From contig JAICKT010000296.1 in NCBI GenBank assembly GCA_025927795.1, forward strand, positions 1 through 5,764: a stretch of DNA of 5,764 bases. Direction: 5' to 3'. The translations under genes were made by a program, and so were the position numbers. Positions 1-5,487 of this stretch are shown here, piece by piece. A model generated the notes under the pieces. It did no database searches, was not told the DNA's origin, and was given only the letters and a program-made list of their open reading frames with translations. Source of the DNA: Parafilimonas sp. Its GTDB lineage: Bacteria; Bacteroidota; Bacteroidia; Chitinophagales; Chitinophagaceae. How positions within the stretch are numbered: position 1 is the stretch's first letter; the number at the start of each line of letters is the position of its first letter.

Positions 1-240
1 ATTGCTGTCAATTTTTTGTAAACGCATTGCATTCTGATAAGTAAGAATGCCCAACACACCTTTCAGTTTTTGCGCAGCACTTGTATCAATATTTGTAATT
101 GTTCCTTTTGTTATGGTGCTTTGCACAGTAACACCATGCGCAATATTTTTAATGTTCCATTCGGCGGCGTACGTTGCCTTGCCGGTTACTTTTAACGGAC
201 CATCCTTGCGGTCAACTGGTTTTCCAATTAAACTATCCAT
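1..240 (-). CDS. paoC: Aldehyde oxidoreductase molybdopterin-binding subunit (PaoC/YagR-like), N-terminal fragment
   Basis: This is the first 80 codons of the large catalytic subunit of a xanthine dehydrogenase/aldehyde oxidase family enzyme; the rest lies beyond the left edge. The N-terminus contains IGKPVDRKDGPLKVTGKATY (residues 5-24) followed by AAE, the typical opening of this family just before the a/b hammerhead domain, and the later stretch GVLGILTYQNA fits the same domain. The family binds molybdopterin cytosine dinucleotide and hydroxylates or oxidises aldehydes or N-heterocycles. The start ATG is fixed by a strong Shine-Dalgarno five bases upstream and by an 8-base overlap with the end of paoB. 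The E. coli homologue has about 730 residues, so roughly 90% is missing, including all active-site residues, and the substrate cannot be read here. No signal peptide is visible, as expected for a subunit that would be exported bound to a Tat-tagged partner. The family call is firm; the Pao subtype rests mainly on the neighbours. Confidence 0.9.
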   Translation of the reverse strand, partial: MDSLIGKPVDRKDGPLKVTGKATYAAEWNIKNIAHGVTVQSTITKGTITNIDTSAAQKLKGVLGILTYQNAMRLQKIDSN

Positions 241-1222
241 TATTACCTCCTATCGTTTGTAGTGCGCTGATGATTGTTTGCTTTGCGAGCTTTGGTTTGA
301 ATGCGTTGTATTGAAAAGTTTTTACATCTTTCAATGCAATATCTGCAGCCGCACTAAAATTATCTGCAGTTGCTTTTTTATTTATAAGTGATTGTTCGGC
401 TTCTTTGCAACGCCACGGTTTTGTTCCAACGCCACCTAAAGCAATGCGCGCATTTTGAATAATTCCATCATTTATTTCCAATGCAACGGCTGCTGATGTT
501 AACGCAAATTCATATGAATGTCTGTCGCGAACTTTTATATAAGTTGAATTAGATGCAAATGGCAATGCAGGAATTTCTACCGCTGTTATTAATTCACCAG
601 GCTGTAAAACATTTTCTTTTTCAGGTGTATCGCCTGGCACTAAATGAAAATCTAAAAAGTTTATGGTGCGTTCACCATTTGCGCTTTCAATATGAATAAT
701 TGCATCAAGCGCAGCCATTGCCACACACATATCTGACGGATGTGTAGCAATGCATTTATCACTCGTTCCTAAAATTGCATGCATGCGATTATAACCTTTA
801 ATAGCAGAACAACCGGAGCCGGGTTCACGTTTATTACAAGGCATTGCAGTATCATAAAAATAGGAACAGCGTGTGCGTTGTAAAATATTGCCTGCAGTTG
901 TTGCCATGTTTCTCAATTGCGGTGAAGCGCCCGCCAGTAAAGCTTTTGAGAGCATTGGAAATTTTTGCATGATGGTTTCATCATAAGCCAAATCGCTATT
1001 GCGCACTAATGCGCCGATTTTAATATTGCCATTTGGCAACGTTTCAATCTTTTTTAAATCAAGCGATGTAATATCAATAAGCTGTTGCGGCATTTCAATA
1101 TTCATCTTCATTAAATCAATAAGATTTGTTCCGCCGCCAATAAATTTTGCATTACTATTTGAACCTATTGCAGTAATAGCTTCTTTATTTGTTTTTGCTT
1201 TGATGTATGTAAATGGATACAT
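233..1222 (-). CDS. paoB: Aldehyde oxidoreductase FAD-binding subunit with [4Fe-4S] loop (PaoB/YagS-like)
   Basis: This 329-residue protein is the FAD subunit of a three-subunit molybdenum hydroxylase and should carry electrons from the Fe-S subunit to the final acceptor. The N-terminal FAD domain shows the FIGGGTNLIDLMK pyrophosphate-binding loop (residues 27-39) and the second flavin motif TTAGNILQRTRC (108-119). A cysteine-rich insertion follows, with C119, C129, C138 and C157, matching the loop that holds an extra [4Fe-4S] cluster in E. coli PaoB and in 4-hydroxybenzoyl-CoA reductase beta subunits; most other FAD subunits lack it. The C-terminal CO-dehydrogenase flavoprotein domain is marked by ALGGVGTKPWR (about 261-271). 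The length is close to the roughly 318 residues of E. coli PaoB. No signal peptide is seen, so export would depend on PaoA. The gene starts 10 bases after the paoA stop without a clear Shine-Dalgarno, and its end overlaps paoC by 8 bases, so the three genes form an operon. The acceptor and physiological substrate are not shown by the sequence. Confidence 0.95.
   Translation of the reverse strand: MYPFTYIKAKTNKEAITAIGSNSNAKFIGGGTNLIDLMKMNIEMPQQLIDITSLDLKKIETLPNGNIKIGALVRNSDLAYDETIMQKFPMLSKALLAGASPQLRNMATTAGNILQRTRCSYFYDTAMPCNKREPGSGCSAIKGYNRMHAILGTSDKCIATHPSDMCVAMAALDAIIHIESANGERTINFLDFHLVPGDTPEKENVLQPGELITAVEIPALPFASNSTYIKVRDRHSYEFALTSAAVALEINDGIIQNARIALGGVGTKPWRCKEAEQSLINKKATADNFSAAADIALKDVKTFQYNAFKPKLAKQTIISALQTIGGNNG
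246..251 (-). promoter_or_regulatory. Strong Shine-Dalgarno of paoC inside the end of paoB
   Basis: Read on the minus strand, AGGAGG is followed by TAATA and then the paoC ATG, giving a five-base spacer. The motif lies inside the last codons of paoB (encoding I-G-G-N-N-G before the stop), and the paoC ATG overlaps the paoB stop as ATGGATAG. The layout suggests translational coupling of the FAD and Mo subunits. Perfect Shine-Dalgarno motifs are uncommon in Bacteroidota, and the other starts in this window show none. Confidence 0.75.
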
Positions 1223-1232
1223 AGAATTTTTA

Positions 1233-1853
1233 TTAAGCGTTTTGTTGCACTTCTTTTATTGCATCAAGAATATTTTGATATGCGCCGCAGCGGCAGATAT
1301 TGCCACTCATTAATTCACGGATATCATCATCCGTTTTTGCGTGACCTTCTTTTAATAAACCAACCGCAGAGCATATTTGTCCCGGAGTACAATAACCACA
1401 TTGAAAAGCATCGTGCTTTAAAAATGCTTCCTGCATGGGATGCATGTTATCCGGCGTGCCTAAACCTTCAATCGTTGTTACTTTAACACCATCACACATT
1501 GCAGCCAAATGCAAACATGAATTGATTCTTCTTCCATCAACCAATACAGTGCATGCACCACATTGCCCGCGGTCACACCCTTTTTTTGTTCCGGTTAAAT
1601 GCATATTCTCGCGAAGTGCATCAAGCAGCGTTGTACGCGGGTCAATCTCTAAAGTTTTTTCTTTGCCGTTCACATTCATTGCAACAGTTAACATGCCGGG
1701 CGCAGGTGCAGACAACTTGTTGATTATTTTTTTCGTTGATGAAGTGGTGATGGTTATCGCTGCTGTGAACGCAGAGGTTTGCGCAATAAATTCTTTTCTT
1801 GTTATAATATCACAATCATTAACAAGAGTATCATTTTCGTTTTTGTTAGCCAT
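1233..1853 (-). CDS. paoA: Aldehyde oxidoreductase [2Fe-2S] subunit with Tat-like leader (PaoA/YagT-like)
   Basis: This 206-residue protein is the small iron-sulfur subunit of the molybdenum hydroxylase. After a leader of about 53 residues comes a plant-ferredoxin-like domain with C93, C98, C101 (GCDRGQCGAC) and C113 for the first [2Fe-2S] cluster. A helical domain follows with the QCGYCTPGQ motif (C152, C155) and CRC (C187, C189) for the second cluster, which sits next to the molybdopterin in this family. The leader contains TRKEFIAQ (residues 18-25) and a moderately hydrophobic Thr/Ala-rich stretch. It lines up with the twin-arginine leader of E. coli PaoA, but the second arginine is lysine, so export to the periplasm by Tat is likely but not assured. 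The ATG is the only one ahead of the leader; the next in-frame Met (M54) would remove the whole leader. It is first in the operon, 10 bases before paoB. Loss of the Tat function, leaving a cytoplasmic enzyme, is the main alternative. Confidence 0.95.
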   Translation of the reverse strand: MANKNENDTLVNDCDIITRKEFIAQTSAFTAAITITTSSTKKIINKLSAPAPGMLTVAMNVNGKEKTLEIDPRTTLLDALRENMHLTGTKKGCDRGQCGACTVLVDGRRINSCLHLAAMCDGVKVTTIEGLGTPDNMHPMQEAFLKHDAFQCGYCTPGQICSAVGLLKEGHAKTDDDIRELMSGNICRCGAYQNILDAIKEVQQNA

Positions 1854-1895
1854 GAAAATAAATATAGATTAAGAGACGGGAAAGAAAAAATACAG

Positions 1896-1924
1896 CAAAA
1901 AATATGCAATTAATGAATGTGCAA
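1896..1924 (-). promoter_or_regulatory. Weak candidate promoter of the paoABC operon
   Basis: On the minus strand, TTG (1924-1922) is followed 17 bases later by TATTTTTTG (1904-1896), which resembles the Bacteroidota -7 element TAnnTTTG with one extra base in the spacer. The element lies 42 bases upstream of the paoA ATG, a reasonable leader length. In such AT-rich DNA a match like this can arise by chance. Confidence 0.25.
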
Positions 1925-2012
1925 CAGGTAACAAAGAAGCCAATCAAAAATTGATAAGCTTAAGTTGTTAGGACAGAATTCGAAAACTCTTTATATTGAA
2001 TTAATTCACCGG

Positions 2013-2042
2013 TTGCTCACCGCTATTAGACGGCAAGAGCAA
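2013..2042. repeat. Composite inverted repeat (possible hairpin) in the divergent intergenic region
   Basis: TTGCTC (2013-2018) is perfectly complementary to GAGCAA (2037-2042). Inside it, CCG (2020-2022) can pair with CGG (2031-2033) around the 8-base loop CTATTAGA, leaving a small asymmetric internal loop. It is locally richer in GC than its surroundings. No T-run follows on either strand, so it does not look like a terminator. Function is unknown; chance is possible. Confidence 0.35.
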
Positions 2043-2172
2043 TTGCAAAATATAGAATACCTGCATCTATCCAATAAGAAAAAATTAGAAGAAACTTTTT
2101 TGTAATCGTGTAAAAATTACAAGTCCGGATGAAAAAATAATGTTTGTTTCACTGATATTGTGCCAAAATAGG

Positions 2173-2205
2173 GTTGTATTAAATCAGCATTTGATTAAAT
2201 ACAAC
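2173..2205. repeat. Near-perfect AT-rich palindrome, possible operator upstream of the lipoprotein gene
   Basis: GTTGTATTAAATCA (2173-2186) and TGATTAAATACAAC (2192-2205) are inverted copies with one mismatch in 14 and a 5-base spacer GCATT. The centre lies about 64 bases before the start at 2253, overlapping the candidate promoter elements. Two-fold symmetry, length and place fit a binding site for a dimeric regulator. As RNA it would form a hairpin followed by TTTTG, so a weak terminator or leader hairpin is the alternative. The regulator is not identified and no second copy was noticed elsewhere in the window. Confidence 0.5.
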
Positions 2206-2252
2206 TTTTGTCTGTTTAATTTCGCATCAGTTTTAATAAGTTATCATATTAT

Positions 2253-4922
2253 ATGCATCGCAGTATTTACCCGGCAATTTTAGGATGGATCATTTTAGTA
2301 AGCTCCTGCAGCGCTACACATTCTATCGGTACAACAAAAAAATCATCAAATGATTATTATAGCTTTTATGATAATTCTGTTTTATCGGCAGACAATAATC
2401 CTGTGCTGCTGCCATACAACCGTTTTTTAAAACCTGCAGGCAGCGTTGTAAAATTTGGTGATGCCGGTTTGGAAAATCACAGTCTTGACTGCATTACAAT
2501 TCCAGGCGAAAATGTAATGGCAACGGAAGACCGGTTTGGCTTAACCTTCATTAATATTACGAGTAAAAAAGTGTTGTATCACTTAACTTATAACAGCCGC
2601 TTAACGGAAAACAGTTTAATGAGCACCTATTCAGGTTTGAAGGTTGCTATCATCAATAATAAAAAATATATTTTTTGGGGTGCCGCTAATCTTGATATTC
2701 AAAAATCATACATTATACAGGCAGAATGGGATGGTAAAAAAGCAATGATAACAGATACTTTTTCTTTCGCTGCCATTCCGCCTTCAACACTTGCTTTACC
2801 AAATGATATTGCAATAAGAGAAGAAGATAATGAAAGCTGGTTGTATGTTGTGCTAAATGGAAATAATCAGCTTGAGAAAATAAGGTTGAGTAATAAAAAA
2901 ATAGTTTGGACAGCAGAAACGGGCATGGCGCCGTTTGGTATTGTGCTGGTAAATGATAAGGCATACGTGACCAATTGGGGCGGACCAAAACCAACAGATA
3001 CCACGCTTGAAACTGCCGGTATTCCGTACGGAAAAATTTATATTGATCATGCCACAGGAGCGTCTGCATTTGGCAGTGTTTCGGTGATTGATACAAAGAA
3101 CGGAATTGTGATGAAAGAGATAAAAACCGGACTTCATCCTAATGCAATTATAGTTGATAAGCAAAAGAAATTTGTGTATGTATCAAATGGCAACAGTGAT
3201 AATATCAGTGTTATCAATTGCAGTAATGATGTTGTTGCAGACACTGTTTCTGTAAAGCTGCAGCCTGACCAACAAATGCTGATTGGTGATTCTCCGAATG
3301 CACTTGCGCTGGATAGTTCCGGCAATACTTTATATGTAGCCAACGGAATGGATAATGCGCTTGCAGTGATTCATCTCGGAACAAATGTGTCGGCAACCGG
3401 TAACGGAAAAACATTTATTAAAGGATTTATTCCAACAGAGGCTTATCCATCAGGCATTACCATTTTTCAAAATAATTTATTGCTTGTTGCCAATCTTGAA
3501 GGCGAAGGGTCGAAGGTTGCTAACGATAACGTTTATAATGTTCATCTTCAACAGGCAACTGTTTCTATCATTCCAATTCCCGATCAAACATTACTTGACA
3601 ATTATACAAAAGATGTTCAGCAATCAAACTTTTTATTCAGAACAAAAATTTCTGAATTATTACCAAGAGCAAACATGCAGCCGGTTCCTGTGCCGGAACG
3701 AATTGGTGAACCATCTGTGTTTAAACATGTGTTGTATATAATAAAAGAAAATAGAACCTACGACCAGATTTTAGGTGATATGAAAGAAGGAAACGGAATG
3801 GCTTCTTTATGCAGCTTTGGCGACAGCGTAACACCTAATGAACATACACTTGCGAGGAAATTTTTACTGCTTGATAATTATTATGTATCAGGAAAATCTT
3901 CTGCCGAAGGACATCAATGGACAGACGCGGCCATTACCACAGATTATGTTGAAAAAAATGTACGTGCCTGGTTCAGAAGTTATCCGCATGTACAAACAGA
4001 TGCGTTGGTATATGATAAAAATGGTTTTATTTGGAATGATGCATTAGACCACGGTAAATCTGTGCGCATCTATGGAGAAGCATGTGTTCCTCTGTTTGAT
4101 AAAAGCATGGAATGGAAAAATATTTACCAGTTGTACCTGGATGGAAAGCCATTCAATTTTAAAAATGTTACCACTATTTCAAGAGTACAGCCAATAATGT
4201 CCGATCGTTATCCCTGTTATGATGGTCATGCCATTGCAGACCAGTTAAGAGCAAAGGTTTTTATTGATGATCTGAATATGTATGAAAAATTACCGGGAGA
4301 TCAGTTACCTGCATTAATGGTGATGGCACTCCCTGCAGATCATACAGCCGGTATGAGGCCGGGTTTTCCAACACCGCGTGCCATGGTTGCAGATAATGAT
4401 CTTGCTTTAGGAAAAATTGTAGAAGCTATTTCAAAAAGCCGCTTTTGGGATTCCACTGTGATCTTTGTAACTGAAGATGATTCGCAGAGCGGATGGGATC
4501 ATGTGTCTGCTTACAGAACCACCGGTTTTATTATCAGTGCTTATTCAGCTTTGCAAAAAACAATTCATACAAATTATAATCAAACCTGTGTTATAAGAAC
4601 TATTGAACAAATATTAGGTATTCCGCCGATGAATATTATTGATGCCACTGCGTTGCCTATGTTTGATTGCTTCACCAATAAAAGGCAAAACGTTTCATAT
4701 AATTATGTTGCCAACAAGATACCACTGGATGAAATGAATGAAGCGGTAACAGAATTAAGCGGTAAGGCAAAACAGTATGCGTTGGCTTCGTCACAACCGC
4801 AATATGATCATGTTGATGGCGGTGACGATAATTTATTGAACCGGATTATTTGGTACAGCACGATGAACAAAAAGCCTTATCCAAAACAAATGACTTTGCG
4901 TGTGAAGGGTGATGATGATTGA
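2253..4922 (+). CDS. Lipoprotein with YncE-like beta-propeller fused to alkaline-phosphatase-superfamily phosphoesterase
   Basis: This 889-residue protein matches the Bacteroidota family named bifunctional YncE family protein/alkaline phosphatase family protein. Residues 1-19 form a lipoprotein signal (hydrophobic AILGWIILV, then lipobox VSSC with C19). The residues after C19 are not acidic, so a periplasm-facing anchor is more likely than surface display. Residues about 70-440 form a propeller with repeats of YVTN type: AYVTNWGG (237-244), FVYVSNGNSDNISVI (307-321) and LYVANGMDNALAVI (360-373). Residues about 490-805 are the phosphoesterase domain. It has the metal-site start VLYIIKENRTYDQ (493-505, with E499 and N500), the likely nucleophile region SGKSSAEGHQW (546-556), LPADHT (693-698) and the second metal segment VTEDDSQSGWDH (739-750). 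The end, from NRIIWYST, is family-like. The substrate is unknown; phospholipid, phosphate ester or phosphonate hydrolysis are all possible. There is no Shine-Dalgarno, as is usual in this phylum. The gene stands alone, with long intergenic regions on both sides. The family call is firm; individual catalytic roles are assigned by analogy. Confidence 0.93.
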   Translation: MHRSIYPAILGWIILVSSCSATHSIGTTKKSSNDYYSFYDNSVLSADNNPVLLPYNRFLKPAGSVVKFGDAGLENHSLDCITIPGENVMATEDRFGLTFINITSKKVLYHLTYNSRLTENSLMSTYSGLKVAIINNKKYIFWGAANLDIQKSYIIQAEWDGKKAMITDTFSFAAIPPSTLALPNDIAIREEDNESWLYVVLNGNNQLEKIRLSNKKIVWTAETGMAPFGIVLVNDKAYVTNWGGPKPTDTTLETAGIPYGKIYIDHATGASAFGSVSVIDTKNGIVMKEIKTGLHPNAIIVDKQKKFVYVSNGNSDNISVINCSNDVVADTVSVKLQPDQQMLIGDSPNALALDSSGNTLYVANGMDNALAVIHLGTNVSATGNGKTFIKGFIPTEAYPSGITIFQNNLLLVANLEGEGSKVANDNVYNVHLQQATVSIIPIPDQTLLDNYTKDVQQSNFLFRTKISELLPRANMQPVPVPERIGEPSVFKHVLYIIKENRTYDQILGDMKEGNGMASLCSFGDSVTPNEHTLARKFLLLDNYYVSGKSSAEGHQWTDAAITTDYVEKNVRAWFRSYPHVQTDALVYDKNGFIWNDALDHGKSVRIYGEACVPLFDKSMEWKNIYQLYLDGKPFNFKNVTTISRVQPIMSDRYPCYDGHAIADQLRAKVFIDDLNMYEKLPGDQLPALMVMALPADHTAGMRPGFPTPRAMVADNDLALGKIVEAISKSRFWDSTVIFVTEDDSQSGWDHVSAYRTTGFIISAYSALQKTIHTNYNQTCVIRTIEQILGIPPMNIIDATALPMFDCFTNKRQNVSYNYVANKIPLDEMNEAVTELSGKAKQYALASSQPQYDHVDGGDDNLLNRIIWYSTMNKKPYPKQMTLRVKGDDD

Positions 4923-4956
4923 TTATTGCTATAGACTAACTATAACTGCTAAAATC

Positions 4957-4974
4957 TCACATGCTTCGATGTGA
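4957..4974 (+). terminator. Possible weak terminator hairpin after the propeller-phosphoesterase gene
   Basis: TCACAT (4957-4962) pairs with ATGTGA (4969-4974) around the loop GCTTCG, 34 bases after the stop codon. The place fits transcript ending or 3'-end stabilisation, but no T-run follows (TAATTCC instead), so it is not a standard intrinsic terminator. Confidence 0.3.
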
Positions 4975-5127
4975 TAATTCCACCGTCTAAATACATTAAT
5001 CCAAATTCTTTTTGAAAAATCAAAAATCTAAAACTATGCTTTTAACTGTGACAAAAAATGGAAGCATAAACCAACTTATTTTAATTCAGCCTTTTGTTTC
5101 GCATTGGAAAATATTTGTTGTAGTGTT

Positions 5128-5207
5128 CTTACAGGATAATAAATCTTTGTAAGCTTTCGCATCAATATGCTATCATAAGTTGTTTTACATTGAATTACCT
5201 GTAAGCT
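5128..5207 (+). repeat. Segment with one strand and two alternative pairing partners
   Basis: CTTACAGG (5128-5135) is perfectly complementary to CCTGTAAG (5198-5205, eight pairs). Its first six bases are also complementary to TGTAAG at 5148-5153. The two partner sites are copies of a direct repeat TGTAAGCT (5148-5155 and 5200-5207), each followed after two or three bases by CGCA. In RNA the two pairings would exclude each other, a switch-like arrangement. No known riboswitch motif was recognised, and chance cannot be excluded. Confidence 0.35.
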
Positions 5208-5281
5208 AAACGCACATCTAATAATATATAAGGCTGCCAGAATATGAACAGCATAGCAACCTTAAACCGAATTAACAAAAC

Positions 5282-5310
5282 AAGATTGACATTGCAATCG
5301 ATCTTTTTTT
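5282..5310 (+). terminator. Candidate intrinsic terminator with seven-T tail
   Basis: GATTG (5284-5288) pairs with CAATC (5295-5299) around a 6-base loop, and AAGAT (5282-5286) can alternatively pair with ATCTT (5301-5305). A run of seven T (5304-5310) follows. The stem is short and AT-rich, so termination would be weak. It lies 360 bases past the nearest upstream stop codon, which raises the possibility that it ends a small RNA or a leader transcript rather than the lipoprotein mRNA. Confidence 0.35.
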
Positions 5311-5386
5311 AATCTTCCGGTAAATAAAACTTTAAATGTATTACAACGGATTTCCGTTTTAAATAAAATCATTCATAAAAAATTTT

Positions 5387-5416
5387 TTTGGAAATAATAA
5401 ATTTCATCTAATATTG
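5387..5416 (+). promoter_or_regulatory. Candidate Bacteroidota promoter of the SusC-like gene
   Basis: TTTG (5387-5390) serves as a -33 element and TAATATTG (5409-5416) as a -7 element, one mismatch from TAnnTTTG, with 18 bases between them. An A6T7 tract (5377-5389) lies at the upstream edge and could act as an UP-like bent element. Transcription would begin near 5422, giving a leader of about 65 bases before the ATG at 5488. This is the best promoter match in the window. Confidence 0.45.
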
Positions 5417-5419
5417 TGA

Positions 5420-5445
5420 ACCAGTATGTACCAGTTTACTAACTG
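5420..5445 (+). repeat. ACCAGT direct repeat at one helical turn plus overlapping inverted repeat near the predicted transcript start
   Basis: ACCAGT occurs at 5420-5425 and 5430-5435, a period of exactly 10 bases. The second copy overlaps an inverted repeat CAGTT-TACT-AACTG (5432-5445). The outer pair ATATTG (5411-5416) and CAATAT (5446-5451) flanks them. The site lies just downstream of the candidate promoter, so it may be an operator or a leader hairpin of the SusC-like gene. No regulator can be named. Confidence 0.3.
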
Positions 5446-5487
5446 CAATATGCTGGGTAAAAAATTTTCATAAACCAAATTGATTGT

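Larger units (their letters stand above)
1854..2252. other. Divergent intergenic region between paoA and the propeller-phosphoesterase gene
   Basis: These 399 bases separate two genes read away from each other and should hold both promoters. No ORF with a start codon and recognisable protein was found on either strand. Visible structures are the composite hairpin at 2013-2042, a perfect 7-base inverted repeat TTGTAAT/ATTACAA at 2100-2106 and 2116-2122 with a 9-base loop, and the 14-base-arm palindrome at 2173-2205. For the plus-strand gene, the best Bacteroidota-type promoter is TTTG at 2143-2146 and TAGGGTTG at 2169-2176 (22-base spacing). A rival is TTTG at 2190-2193 with TAATTTCG at 2217-2224 (23-base spacing). 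Both are weak and both touch the palindrome. Confidence 0.6.
4923..5487. other. Long intergenic region before the SusC-like gene
   Basis: These 565 bases contain no ORF that I can support; the only sizeable one nearby, on the minus strand at 5439-5666, lies mostly antisense to the SusC-like gene. Besides the separately listed hairpins, repeats and promoter there are four other inverted repeats. They are an A/T-only-loop hairpin TTTTTGA/TCAAAAA (5009-5015 and 5020-5026), TATGCTT/AAGCATA (5035-5041 and 5062-5068), TAAGGCTGC/GCAACCTTA with one mismatch (5229-5237 and 5256-5264), and AACGG/CCGTT (5345-5349 and 5354-5358, followed by TT). The density of possible stems suggests a transcribed leader or small RNA, but short repeats are expected by chance in AT-rich DNA. 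Confidence 0.5.

Noticed and set aside
1259..1872. Plus-strand ORFs opposite paoA
   Set aside because: They lie antisense to a gene with complete cysteine motifs and have no recognisable protein features.
2090..2153. Minus-strand open stretch ending in a hydrophobic tail (AGILYFAIALAV, then stop)
   Set aside because: It looks like a membrane-protein C-terminus, but an in-frame TGA closes it about 40 codons upstream and there is no ATG. It does not support a gene; a decayed remnant cannot be shown.
2713..3414. Several minus-strand ORFs inside the propeller region
   Set aside because: They are antisense shadows of the strong 889-residue coding frame, with low-complexity composition and no domain signs.
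3385..4047. Plus-strand ORFs in another frame within the phosphoesterase gene
   Set aside because: They overlap a well-supported coding frame with catalytic motifs intact on both sides, so no frameshift or extra gene is needed.
5211..5487. Cobalamin or other known riboswitch before the TonB-linked gene
   Set aside because: TonB receptors are often under B12 riboswitches, but no B12-box-like or other known conserved core was seen.
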